Shown: one piece after another, positions 52,440-61,095 of the stretch | Layout of the letters: every line of letters starts with the position of its first letter | How positions within the stretch are numbered: the stretch's first letter is position 1 | DNA from: Caballeronia sordidicola | GTDB lineage: Bacteria > Pseudomonadota > Gammaproteobacteria > Burkholderiales > Burkholderiaceae | Reading direction: 5' to 3' | Assembly (NCBI RefSeq): GCF_000729995.1 | Contig: NZ_JNFG01000199.1 | Coordinates: forward strand, 124,001 to 188,000 | Length of the DNA: 64,000 bases | The notes under the pieces: model-generated | What the model was told of the DNA's origin: nothing | Seen by the model: only the letters and a program-made list of their open reading frames with translations | The model's database searches: none | Position numbers and translations under genes: made by a program

Positions 52440-54401
52440 TCACCTGCCGGCTGAACGCCCTCCAATATCCTCGAGTCGGCGAGTCGCATGAGCTGCTGCC
52501 TGCTCATGGGTTTCGCAAACATGTGATGCAGAATCGAGCTTGCTAAACGCAGCATCAAGCTTCATGCGCATGAATGCGCTGGTGGTGAAGCGAGTCGCCG
52601 AACTGTAGTACTTGAGTTGCAACTGCCTGACCATCTCGAAGTAGGCATCGGCTTCCGACTCGTCCAGTCGGAAGCCGTCATAGTTGACGATCAGCGAAAC
52701 CTTATGGCCGATGCGAGCGCAGAATGCGCCGAGCACACGCCGAACAGTTTCGATGTCGCCGTTCGAGCGGATCGACATGCCTTCGAAATTAACGAACATC
52801 GTGTTTCGCCCAGCGTCGTAGCTGAGCCGCTCGCTCATTTGCTGATCGAGCAGCACCGTTGCGAGGCCCATGAGCTGCGGCAAGAATAGTCGAGGGTCCA
52901 TCAATCGCACGTTTCGCACAATAGGAGCGAAGTCCATGCGAGCAAGAACGTCGCGGTCAATATCGATGCCGGGCGCGATTTCCGTCAGTTCGAGTCCTTC
53001 GGGCACGCGCCGAAAGACGCATCGCTCGGTCACATACAGCACGGACTGACCGCGTTCGGCAGCGAGCGATCCATTGAATGTAATCTGTTCGACAGACTCG
53101 ACGAGTTTCTTCTTCGACCCCTCCGAGACAATACGCAGATGTCCGTCCTCGACCACCACTTCGAGGCCGCCAGCCGTGAACGTTCCCGCAAATACCACGC
53201 TACGGGCGTTCTGACTGATGTTGATGAACCCGCCGGCACCGGCCAGGCGCGGTCCAAAACGGCTGACGTTGACGTTGCCGCACCGATCGATCTCCGCCAT
53301 GCCGAGACACGCCAAGTCTAGCCCTCCACCATCGTAGAAGTCGAACTGCTGGTTCTGATGAAGCAGGGCATCGATGTTGATTGCGGCGCCGAAATTCAAG
53401 CCGCCCTGGGGCGTGCCGCCGATCAAGCCGGGTTCGGCGGTCAGCGTCAGGTGGCTGAGCAGACGTTCTTCCGCAGCCACGGCCGCGACGACTTCAGGCA
53501 CTCCGATACCCAGATTGATGACGCCACCGAGCGGCAGTTCGAAGGCACATCGACGTGCGATCACTTTTCGTTCGTCGAGAACCGGGCTTTCCATCGTGTC
53601 CAACGGGACCTTCATTTCGCCGGAGAACGCAGGGTTATACGCCGTACCGTAGGTTTGGGCGTGAGTGTCAGGGCGGGCGACTACAACACGGTCCACAAAA
53701 ATTCCCGGTACCACCACTGCCCGCGGATCGAGCGTCCCGCTAGCGGCGATCCGTTCGACCTGGACGATCACCAGTCCGTTGGAATTGTGAGCGGCCATGG
53801 CGGCCTCCATGGCGTCGAGCACGAGCGCCTCGCGTTCCATCGTGACGTTGCCTTCGGGGTCGGCCGTGGTCCCGCGGATCAGGGTCACGTTAAGCGGAAA
53901 GACCTTGTAGAAAAGCCAGGTCTTGCCGTCGATGTCGATGGTGCTCACCAGGTCTTCGGTCGTGCTCGCGTTGATCTTTCCGCCGCCGTGACGCGGATCG
54001 ACAAAAGTGCCCAGTCCGACCTGCGTGAGCGTGCCGGGCCGATGTGCCGCGATGTCCCGGTACAGATGCGACATCGTTCCCAATGGAAGGTTGTACGCCT
54101 CGATCAAGTTGTCAGTCGCCATGCGAGCGAGCTTCGGCAACAGCGCCCAATGCCCGCCGATCGCGCGCTTGACCAGTCCCGGCAGCGCCAGGCGGTTGAG
54201 TCCACGGTCCCGGCCGTCACCGGGTGCGGCGGCGAACACCAGCGTCAGATTGCGCGGTTCACCCGCGCCGGTGAACCGCCGCTCCAGCGCCATGATCAAT
54301 TCGTCCGGCGTACCGATGCCGACAAAGCCCGAGCAGCAGACCGTGTCGCCGTCGCGAATGAGTGCGATCGCTTCGTCAGCGGTGACAATTTTGTCTTTCA
54401 T
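52440..54401 (-). CDS. Family I CoA-transferase with a C-terminal extra domain, copy 2
   Basis: A 653-residue paralogue of the enzyme at 47330. It shares the opening VTADEAIALIRDGDTVCCSG, FVDPRHGGGKINAS, NLGIGVPEVVAAVA and the catalytic glutamate in TAEPGLIGGTPQGG. The extra C-terminal domain is also shared (MFVNFEGMSIRSNGDIETV, VNYDGFRLDESEA, FTTSAFMRMKLDA). The ATG at 54401 is used; an in-frame TTG four codons upstream lacks a better ribosome site. First gene of the operon with the ThDP enzyme (96 bp gap) and alcohol dehydrogenase, suggesting activation of an acid whose carbon skeleton is then cleaved or joined. Confidence 0.87.
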   Translation of the reverse strand: MKDKIVTADEAIALIRDGDTVCCSGFVGIGTPDELIMALERRFTGAGEPRNLTLVFAAAPGDGRDRGLNRLALPGLVKRAIGGHWALLPKLARMATDNLIEAYNLPLGTMSHLYRDIAAHRPGTLTQVGLGTFVDPRHGGGKINASTTEDLVSTIDIDGKTWLFYKVFPLNVTLIRGTTADPEGNVTMEREALVLDAMEAAMAAHNSNGLVIVQVERIAASGTLDPRAVVVPGIFVDRVVVARPDTHAQTYGTAYNPAFSGEMKVPLDTMESPVLDERKVIARRCAFELPLGGVINLGIGVPEVVAAVAAEERLLSHLTLTAEPGLIGGTPQGGLNFGAAINIDALLHQNQQFDFYDGGGLDLACLGMAEIDRCGNVNVSRFGPRLAGAGGFINISQNARSVVFAGTFTAGGLEVVVEDGHLRIVSEGSKKKLVESVEQITFNGSLAAERGQSVLYVTERCVFRRVPEGLELTEIAPGIDIDRDVLARMDFAPIVRNVRLMDPRLFLPQLMGLATVLLDQQMSERLSYDAGRNTMFVNFEGMSIRSNGDIETVRRVLGAFCARIGHKVSLIVNYDGFRLDESEADAYFEMVRQLQLKYYSSATRFTTSAFMRMKLDAAFSKLDSASHVCETHEQAAAHATRRLEDIGGRSAGR

Positions 54402-54477
54402 GGCGCAGCTCAAAGAAGAGGTGAATGTGCGGACGCCCCTGCCGCTTCCAGCTGAACATCAACTGCCAGGCGAGCAA

Positions 54478-55365
54478 TCAACGATTCCCAACCTTTGCAT
54501 GTACCAGGCAAGGCAAACGAGCTTTAGCCAGCGGATTCATCAGGAAAAGGTCCTCCGTCATCCTTGGCCAACCACGGGGGGCACGGTACTCGAGCACGCT
54601 CAATGTCGCTATGGCTGATGACCAGCTGCGCAGGCGCGCTGCGATCTCATCGCTGTTAATGCCCCAGGGCATAGGAGGCAGGCGATAGTGTGGCGTTTGC
54701 ATGACGCCCCATTGGGTTAGCTGGGAAAACCACCGCGGAATCACGTCGAACGCAATCTCCGCGCCCGGAAAACGCTCGACGATCCTGATAAACAAGCGTC
54801 GCACTGCTTCCGGCTCCAGATACATGAAGAGGCCTTGAACAACGATGAATACATCCGGGTTCGGTTCGATCCTTTCGATCCAACCTGGCTCGACCACGCT
54901 CGCTGCGACGTGACGAAAGCGTTTGGTCGAAGGCAGAAAGTGCTGACGCAGTTCGATCGCAGCCGGCAGGTCGACCGTGATCCATTGCATCTGGCCGTTG
55001 TCCACGCGGTGAACCTGCGTTTCGAGGCCTTCACCGAGCGACACAACCAGCCCATCCGGATGGCGTTCGAGCCATCGCGTCAACAATTGGTCTATCCTGG
55101 CCGCCCGTGCGGCAAACGAGCCGACGGGTTCTCCAAAACGACGCACGAAATCGTAGTCAATGGCATTGCAGATGCGCACGCTGTCGGGATCATTGAGAAT
55201 ACCGTCAGGCCGGCGCGCTTCGCACGCACGGTCATAGAGGGTCCACAGCATGGTTTCTGACACGCCCTCCAATTTGCATTGGATCTTCGGGAAAGTGTCG
55301 GCGCTGTGATTGCGAGCCTGCGAAGCCTCGTCACGAATCGGCTCGCCTAGAACGGCGGCTGTCAA
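54478..55365 (-). CDS. Leucine-carboxyl-methyltransferase-family (LCM/PPM1-type) SAM methyltransferase
   Basis: A 295-residue SAM-dependent methyltransferase. Family signatures: LEGVSETMLWTLYDRACEAR, IDQLLTRWLERHPDGLVVSL with GEGLETQ as the SAM loop, WITVDLPAAIELRQHFLP and VFIVVQGLFMYLEPEAVRRL. The TTG at 55365 is chosen because it overlaps the phasin TGA (TTGA) and gives the normal family length; the first ATG would remove part of the domain. Bacterial members methylate carboxyl or hydroxyl groups of metabolites. Coupling to a phasin gene is unusual, and the substrate is unknown. Confidence 0.83.
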   Translation of the reverse strand: MTAAVLGEPIRDEASQARNHSADTFPKIQCKLEGVSETMLWTLYDRACEARRPDGILNDPDSVRICNAIDYDFVRRFGEPVGSFAARAARIDQLLTRWLERHPDGLVVSLGEGLETQVHRVDNGQMQWITVDLPAAIELRQHFLPSTKRFRHVAASVVEPGWIERIEPNPDVFIVVQGLFMYLEPEAVRRLFIRIVERFPGAEIAFDVIPRWFSQLTQWGVMQTPHYRLPPMPWGINSDEIAARLRSWSSAIATLSVLEYRAPRGWPRMTEDLFLMNPLAKARLPCLVHAKVGNR

Positions 55366-55853
55366 AGCACACCTAGACGCTTGGCATTTGCGGTCGCACG
55401 GTCGCGAATGGGTGCGAGACTCTCCTGGACCACACGCGCGGTTGAATTGGCCAGCCGCAATGGATTGGCCGGAGAGGCTGCTGCGATCTTCAACAGCGCT
55501 GCCTGGCATTCAATCCATTGTGTCAAGGATTGGCTCGACCCCAAGGCTGAGGCCGCTGCGGACGTAGCCCAGATATGTTTGCTGGTATCGGTTGCCAGCG
55601 CCATGCCCAGACTGACGAATCCTGAACCCATCGCCTGGATGGACTCGGACGCCGCCTCGCTCTTTTCCTGGCTCATCAGACTGAATTCGACCCGGTCTCG
55701 CTCGTTGGGGAGCGGCCCCGCCATCGCCATGCGAGTGCTGCGAACTTTAACGACTTGTGCGGTCGCGCCGAGCATTTCGCAGGTCTCAGTGAAAAGGCGC
55801 ATCCAGTTCCTGGAAAGTTCACTGAGAGACGGCGAGAAAGTCGAGTAAGTCAT
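55362..55853 (-). CDS. Phasin-family granule-associated protein
   Basis: A 163-residue amphipathic helical protein of the phasin type that coats polyhydroxyalkanoate granules. The stretch MAMAGPLPNERDRVEFSLMS followed by QEKSEAASESIQAMGSGFVS and the C-terminal ESLAPIRDRATANAKRLG match Burkholderiaceae phasins. GGAG eight bases upstream supports the start. It is the first gene of a two-gene unit with the methyltransferase, whose TTG start overlaps its stop. No PHA synthase gene is in the window. Confidence 0.8.
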   Translation of the reverse strand: MTYSTFSPSLSELSRNWMRLFTETCEMLGATAQVVKVRSTRMAMAGPLPNERDRVEFSLMSQEKSEAASESIQAMGSGFVSLGMALATDTSKHIWATSAAASALGSSQSLTQWIECQAALLKIAAASPANPLRLANSTARVVQESLAPIRDRATANAKRLGVL

Positions 55854-56508
55854 GAAGTGCTCCAGGGTCGGTCTGTCTGATACGGATACCTAATAAAGAT
55901 ATCATCTACAGTCGATGAATGAGCCAAATCGGAAATTTGGTGGGAGGATTGAGGCTGATGCAGGAAAAAACTGCCGCTTAGCCATAACCATGTTGATTAA
56001 CAAACAAGACAAGGCGGTGAACCAGCATCGGTTCCGTTATATGTATTCGTCAATACGAAAAGGTGCGTGCGATGGACCATTCCGCATGGTGGCGGGATTG
56101 TTAATCGTCGACTTCTCGCCCGGCTGACGTCAAGTTGCTTTTGAATAAAGACGGTGCTGCGGCACTGCAGGCGATGGATAGTATTCGAACCAAGCGAAGA
56201 TTTGAGCGCAACGACTTTTCGCCGATCATGCGAACACGCGGACTGCGCTCGTTGTGATCTGCGGTTTCAACCCCGCCGAGTGGAAGACGTTCAGGTTCAG
56301 ATACGCGATGTGCATACCGTGCCTGCACTTTAGTAAGGTTTCTGCGACTGGCATGAGCCGTCAAGTCGCCGTCGCTGGGCTACAGCATAGGCCGATAATT
56401 GTTGCGTCGCAACAATTCATTAAAGAGCGTTATCGGCACGCATGCAATGCGCTGGTCCCGTCTTACGCTCGAGTTGGCGCGGGTGGATAACGTCGAATTC
56501 GATGCAGT
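55854..56508. other. Non-coding gap upstream of the phasin gene
   Basis: About 650 bp with several short open frames but none with convincing composition or ribosome site. It includes the phasin promoter region and a perfect 21-bp palindrome at 56397-56417. Confidence 0.45.
56397..56417. promoter_or_regulatory. Perfect 21-bp palindrome
   Basis: AATTGTTGCG, one central T, then CGCAACAATT. It lies about 90 bp beyond the end of the FUSC gene and 540 bp upstream of the phasin gene. Symmetry and size suggest a protein-binding site; no T-run makes it a terminator. Confidence 0.6.
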
Positions 56509-57627
56509 CTATTCGCCGGGGCCAGGGGATCGGAGCGGGAAAATAAACATAGCTGCCGCGAGACCGATTGCCCCACCGAGTAGGGTCTCCCAGGCGCGTG
56601 CTGCAAGCAGGGGGATTGAATGCACACCACTTGCCGCGAGCGTTACGATCAAGATAAAAGCGAACGCCCCACAGGCGATGTCATAGCGCTCCGGCAATGC
56701 CATCGCATAGACGACCATGGCGAGTGCGGCCGCAGCCCAGATCAGCAGCGGTGCATGCTCCGCGACCGGCAGACAGGCAAGGCCTAACGGAACGCCGATC
56801 AATGTGCCGATAATGCGGCGACGCACGCGTTGTTGGGTGCCGGTCGCCGACCCCGCGACGACGTAAGTGCTTGCAGTGATTGCCCAGGCAGATTCTTCGA
56901 GGCCAATCAAACCGTTCAGGGCCACGATGATCAAGGCGCCAGTGGCCGCCTGTAATCCCATGAAGAATTCCGGCGAGCATCTACGGGAACCGGCTGCCGT
57001 GCCGGCCGCGAGCGCAGCTATCTGGACGGGGCGCTCCGCGGGGCCGCTTAGCACGCGTGGCACGATGGACGCCAGCGCGGCGATCAACGCGGCAATCCCA
57101 ATGGCCCACAGGTCGGTGGCCGTCAGCCGGGTGCCGTACGCGAGCAACTCCCCAATATATATTTGCGATCCAATTCCGGCGCCCAGCACGCCGAATTGCT
57201 TTAAATATCCGACCAGGAATGCGCCGGTCACAAGAATCAGTTCCGGGCCCGCCCGCCCGGCAAGCTGTAATGGCCGGAGGAAAAGCACGAACAGCATTGC
57301 GCCTAATGCGGCGGCAAAACTCAACAGAAGGAGATCGCGGCTTGACTCGGCGCGCGTCGTTTTCCCCTCGGACACGCTCGCCCAAAGCGCGAAGTTTCCG
57401 GCGAGGTAACCGAGCGATACGCTACTGGGCACACTGTGCGCAATATCCTGCAGCATCCCGAGCGCGGCCGCGATGCCGTACGCCGTCGCGAGTCGCAACC
57501 CCTTGATGCGACGGTGCGTACCGGGGTCAACCTGGTCCAGCCAACGGCCGACCGCCTCAACAGGCCGCAGGATGCCCCGACGAAAATTCCCACCATGGTC
57601 CATGGAGCTTTGCGGATCGTCATTCAT
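56509..57627 (-). CDS. FUSC-family inner-membrane protein
   Basis: A 372-residue membrane protein with about 9-10 TM helices in two groups (LRLATAYGIAAALGMLQDIA, LLLLSFAAALGAMLFVLFLR, then ATGALIIVALNGLIGLEESA and AFAFILIVTLAASGVHSIPL). The central motif QQRVRRRIIGTLIGVPLGLA (xxRxxGTxxG) is typical of FUSC/aromatic-acid exporter proteins. There is no long cytoplasmic domain as in YccS/AaeB, so it is a short form. ATG at 57627 is used; a GTG nine bases upstream is possible. Export of organic acids is the usual idea for this family; no membrane-fusion partner is adjacent. Confidence 0.82.
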   Translation of the reverse strand: MNDDPQSSMDHGGNFRRGILRPVEAVGRWLDQVDPGTHRRIKGLRLATAYGIAAALGMLQDIAHSVPSSVSLGYLAGNFALWASVSEGKTTRAESSRDLLLLSFAAALGAMLFVLFLRPLQLAGRAGPELILVTGAFLVGYLKQFGVLGAGIGSQIYIGELLAYGTRLTATDLWAIGIAALIAALASIVPRVLSGPAERPVQIAALAAGTAAGSRRCSPEFFMGLQAATGALIIVALNGLIGLEESAWAITASTYVVAGSATGTQQRVRRRIIGTLIGVPLGLACLPVAEHAPLLIWAAAALAMVVYAMALPERYDIACGAFAFILIVTLAASGVHSIPLLAARAWETLLGGAIGLAAAMFIFPLRSPGPGE

Positions 57628-57855
57628 TGGCTTCACCGTATCGCTTGGCAGGGCTAATTCGACTAGCAGCGTAAATGCAAGGTTATCTGGTCGCGGGAAA
57701 AACGGGAAGTATCGACCAGGATGACGGCGTGATCGTGTTGAGACTGCATTTCCGGGCGGAAGGGGGCTTCGGCATACTTTGCGTCAATTTGTTACTCTCG
57801 CTCCGCACTGGCTTTTCCCTGAGATGCAAGGATTGAGACACAAGGAGCTGTGAGC

Positions 57856-58734
57856 ATGACCGATTCGTCTGACTATGTGCCGCCGAAGGTTTGGACCTGG
57901 AATAAGTCCGACGGCGGCCGCTTCGCGAACATCAACCGCCCGATGTCGGGGCCGACCCACGACAAGGACCTGCCGGTCGGCCGCCATCCTCTTCAGCTTT
58001 ACTCGCTGGCGACACCGAACGGCGTGAAGGTCACGACGATGCTGGAGGAATTGTTGGCTCTCGGCCACAGCGGTGCGCAATACGATGCCTGGCTGATCAG
58101 AATTGGCGATGGTGAGCAGTTCGGCAGTGGCTTCGTCGAAGCGAATCCGAACTCCAAGATTCCCGCGCTGTTGGACCGAAGCGGCCCGAAGCCGATCCGC
58201 GTCTTCGAGTCCGGCGCGATTCTGCTGTACCTTGCCGAAAAATTTGGCGCTTTCCTGCCGACGGAGGCGGGCGCGCGCGCCGAATGCCTGTCATGGTTGT
58301 TCTGGCAGATGGGAAGCGCACCGTATCTCGGCGGAGGCTTTGGCCATTTCTATGCCTACGCGCCGACGAAGATCGAATATGCAATCGACCGGTTCGCGAT
58401 GGAAACGAAGCGTCAGCTCGATGTGCTCAATAAGCAGCTCGCGGGCAACGAATACATAGCTGGCAGCGAGTACACGATAGCCGACATGGCGATCTGGCCT
58501 TGGTATGGTGGCTTGGTAAAGGGCTGGCTATACGAGGCGGCCGAGTTCCTGGCCGTGCAGGACTATCAACATGTTCAGCGCTGGGCTGATGCGATCGGCG
58601 AACGCCCGGCCGTGCGGCGTGGGCGGATGGTCAACCGTGTTTTTGGCGAGCCTTCCAGTCAACTGCACGAGCGCCATGACGCCGCGGACTTCGAAACCAG
58701 GACCCAGGACAAGTTGACGCCCCAGGAGGAGTGA
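57856..58734 (+). CDS. yghU: YghU-type glutathione S-transferase / disulfide-bond oxidoreductase
   Basis: A 292-residue Nu-class GST. It begins with the YghU-type extension (YVPPKVWTWNKSDGGRFANI, NRPMSGPTHDKDLPVGRHPL), then the thioredoxin fold (LYSLATPNGVKVTTMLEELL, NPNSKIPALLDRSGPKPIRV, FESGAILLYLAEK) and the helical domain (EYTIADMAIWPWYGGL). AAGGAG eight bases before the ATG at 57856 rules out the in-frame GTG at 57850. Such enzymes reduce disulfides with glutathione and have little conjugating activity. A monocistronic unit between convergent and divergent gaps. Confidence 0.93.
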   Translation: MTDSSDYVPPKVWTWNKSDGGRFANINRPMSGPTHDKDLPVGRHPLQLYSLATPNGVKVTTMLEELLALGHSGAQYDAWLIRIGDGEQFGSGFVEANPNSKIPALLDRSGPKPIRVFESGAILLYLAEKFGAFLPTEAGARAECLSWLFWQMGSAPYLGGGFGHFYAYAPTKIEYAIDRFAMETKRQLDVLNKQLAGNEYIAGSEYTIADMAIWPWYGGLVKGWLYEAAEFLAVQDYQHVQRWADAIGERPAVRRGRMVNRVFGEPSSQLHERHDAADFETRTQDKLTPQEE

Positions 58735-59030
58735 AGCGCAGCGGCATCACGGAGGTCCTTCATGCCGAGGACGTGGACCGTCGCCATCTGTACAGGGCAC
58801 GGCCGGTCACATCAGCCAGACGCCGGCAACTTTGAGCCGCCTGAATAACCTGGCATCCGTGCGCAAAGGCATCGGCACGAGACAGTGGGCCGGCCTCACG
58901 TTGAGCAGTGAAACACGCTGCACCTGACCCGCTTGCCGAAGATCGTCTCGGAAGGGGCGCGGACGGCGCTCGAGTGCTTCACCCGGGTGCTTCGCCCGAG
59001 TGCTTCTCAACCGCTTTTCCAAGAAGAAAA
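58735..59030. other. Gap with a 13-bp tandem repeat
   Basis: No gene is supported. GTGCTTC occurs at 58974, 58987 and 59000 in an exact 13-bp period (GTGCTTC followed by A/G-CCCG and one base), about 2.5 copies. The role is unknown. Confidence 0.6.
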
Positions 59031-59057
59031 GACTCGCTCCGTGTTCGGAAGCGAGTC
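59031..59057 (-). terminator. Intrinsic terminator on the minus strand
   Basis: Read on the minus strand, GACTCGCT...AGCGAGTC forms an 8-bp stem extended by CCG/CGG with a one-base bulge and a short loop, directly followed by TTTTCTTCTT. It begins 16 bp after the stop of the small minus-strand gene ending at 59074, which supports that gene being transcribed. Confidence 0.75.
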
Positions 59058-59073
59058 ATCAAATTGCGCTGCG

Positions 59074-59415
59074 CTATCGGCACAGGGCAGGCCGCAGCGA
59101 CCTTAGGCGCCACTCTATCCGGCAGCTGGCGGTGTTCGGCGAATCAGTGACAGACCTGCGTTTACGCTGGTTCGTTAGTAAAAGCTCTTTGTTGAGCCTC
59201 GGTTCCATTGAAAGAGGTTCACGCCGTCCTAATCGACCAATGCTAACGCGGCGCGGACATCGGTTGCGTTCTCGCAGCGAAGCCATTCTTACGACCGCCG
59301 CGAAGCGTAACAATGCATCCATCGAACCGGACACGCTCGTGTAGTCCTGGCATCCGATCCGCCCGTCCAAGAGGATGGCCAGCCCCGACTTACGGGCTGA
59401 TTCAAGTACGTTCAT
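59074..59415 (-). CDS. Small hypothetical protein, possibly frameshifted at its C-terminus
   Basis: A 113-residue frame. GGAGA seven bases before the ATG and a terminator just after the stop support expression. The first 45 residues (MNVLESARKSGLAILLDGRI, GCQDYTSVSGSMDALLRFAA) look like a genuine small folded protein of a type seen in Burkholderiaceae. The tail is very rich in Arg and lacks a hydrophobic core, as expected if a frameshift put it out of register. Function unknown. Confidence 0.55.
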   Translation of the reverse strand: MNVLESARKSGLAILLDGRIGCQDYTSVSGSMDALLRFAAVVRMASLRERNRCPRRVSIGRLGRREPLSMEPRLNKELLLTNQRKRRSVTDSPNTASCRIEWRLRSLRPALCR

Positions 59416-59692
59416 TTTTATGTCTCCGCTCTCATGCCTGATCGACGCCTTTGAATGCGTGCGGCATAAGAACACCAGCAGTTTACGTGCCTGATTTTAT
59501 GCACCACAATTTCATTACCTTGACACTGCCGACGTGCACCCTCTGATGCGGCGATCCATACACGTTGCTCGGCCGCCTGAATGTTCGCGGGATTATTGGA
59601 AAAGCGCCTTGGCACCATCGCAACGCACAAGGACAACGTCCTCGACCGGCTCCTGGCGGAGCTTCCTGCGGACACCAAAAAAGAGCTCTGTC

Positions 59693-59923
59693 CTATTCAA
59701 CGTCCGGGACGAAGAGCATGGAGATATAGAGAATCGTTGAGGCGACTATGATTCCAACACCAACAAACACCTTCGTCCGGTTGAATTCAAGTCCGCCATC
59801 TATCGCGACTCCGATGCCAACTACCGAAGATAACGTGCCAATAGCAGCAAGACCGATGTGTATTTTGCTGAGAAGTAATCTGCGGCGCAGCGGCTTATCG
59901 GGATTAGAAGTTTTCGGTGCCAT
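59693..59923 (-). CDS. Small two-TM membrane protein
   Basis: A 76-residue protein with a basic N-terminus (KPLRRRLLLSK) and two TM helices at about 23-43 (IHIGLAAIGTLSSVVGIGVA) and 52-72 (VFVGVGIIVASTILYISMLF). ATG at 59923 follows GAGGA with eight bases between; an ATG five codons upstream is the alternative. Positive-inside rule puts the N-terminus in the cytoplasm. No function can be assigned. Confidence 0.6.
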   Translation of the reverse strand: MAPKTSNPDKPLRRRLLLSKIHIGLAAIGTLSSVVGIGVAIDGGLEFNRTKVFVGVGIIVASTILYISMLFVPDVE

Positions 59924-60126
59924 TTGGAATATCCTCATTGCGCGTTGCGAGCACTGGCTTCCCAGATGCTCAGAGAGTCGACCCTCGACGGACCCGCGCG
60001 GCGACTCCCGGATAAAACCCGCTGGTGCAAGGTCGCAAACCGGAGCGGTCTGGAACTACTGTTCAGTCGCACTCGGGGACTGTGCAACCAATAAGTCTTC
60101 CCGCCGCCGAGCCGGGCTTACGGCTA

Positions 60127-61095
60127 TCAGCCCACAGCTCGACATTTGCCGAGCGTGTTTTCTGGAATCGTGACACAGACGTCACTTGCCCACATCGCTT
60201 CCTGGGCAATGTTTGCGCGAGCGCAAGCAATAAAGGCCCGGGCTGCAGGCGTCGGCTCAGTGCCGCTGCGGTAAACAACGACCGCTCCAGCGTCACGCGC
60301 GTCGACGGTGTAGCCCGGTAACAGCCGCAACAGATCGCCACGCTGTTCGTCCTCGGCGACTGAACCAGCCGGTACGATAGAAAAGCCCATGTCTGCAAGC
60401 AAACCCGCATGTACGGCAGTTGCGCTATTGACCGTGTATGCAGGCGTCAACGCGACTTGCTCTCGTTGTCCTGCCGAATTCAAAAACAACAGTCGTGCGT
60501 TGGTAGTCTCAGTGGATAACGCAATGTAAGAGTGGGTGCAGAGGTCCTGAGGTACTCGCGGCGCACCGTGAACTGCAAGATACTGCGACGTCGCAACGCA
60601 AATCAACGGGCTTGTCCAGACGGGGTGCGCCGTCAGTCCCTTTTCGTCGATATCTACGTTGGCAACGAGCGCCACGTCGTAGCTTGAATCCAGGCAATTG
60701 TCGTCACGCTCTGACACGGTCAATTGCAAATCTACATTGGGGTAACGACGATGGAAGGCGCTAACGAGAGAGGTCAACGAGGACAGCGGTAGCGCGTTGG
60801 AGGCGACGATTCGTAGCGAACCACCAGGCTCATCCTCCGTGTGACGAACGGCTCCCTCCAGATGGTCAAGGTGTTCAAGCCAGACGCGACACATCGTTAA
60901 ATAGTTATGTCCGGATGGTGTCAACCTGACTGAGCGCGTTGAACGATCCAGCAGTTGTAGGTTCAACCGGGCTTCCAAAGCCGCGATGGTCCGCGTCGCG
61001 CAGGCGTTGCTCAAGCCCAACTCCTTGGCGGCGCAACGGAAGCTTGTGAGTTCCGCGATGCGTACGAATATGCGCATGCTCTCGATCAGGTTCAT
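60127..61095 (-). CDS. LysR-family transcriptional regulator
   Basis: A 322-residue LysR regulator. The HTH lies in residues about 2-60 (LIESMRIFVRIAELTSFRCA, then LSNACATRTIAALEARLN and TRSVRLTPSG). The effector domain follows, with SLRIVASNALPLSSLTSLVS and YDVALVANVDI. The C-terminus has a tail of about 20 residues with MWASDVCVTIPEN. Its ATG (61095) shares one base with the stop of the membrane-protein gene (TGATG), so it is translated after that gene as a pair. Confidence 0.9.
   Translation of the reverse strand: MNLIESMRIFVRIAELTSFRCAAKELGLSNACATRTIAALEARLNLQLLDRSTRSVRLTPSGHNYLTMCRVWLEHLDHLEGAVRHTEDEPGGSLRIVASNALPLSSLTSLVSAFHRRYPNVDLQLTVSERDDNCLDSSYDVALVANVDIDEKGLTAHPVWTSPLICVATSQYLAVHGAPRVPQDLCTHSYIALSTETTNARLLFLNSAGQREQVALTPAYTVNSATAVHAGLLADMGFSIVPAGSVAEDEQRGDLLRLLPGYTVDARDAGAVVVYRSGTEPTPAARAFIACARANIAQEAMWASDVCVTIPENTLGKCRAVG

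Noticed and set aside
55915..56364. Two short frames (70 codons plus strand, 87 codons minus strand) in the gap upstream of phasin
   Set aside because: Neither has a good ribosome site or a recognisable sequence pattern.
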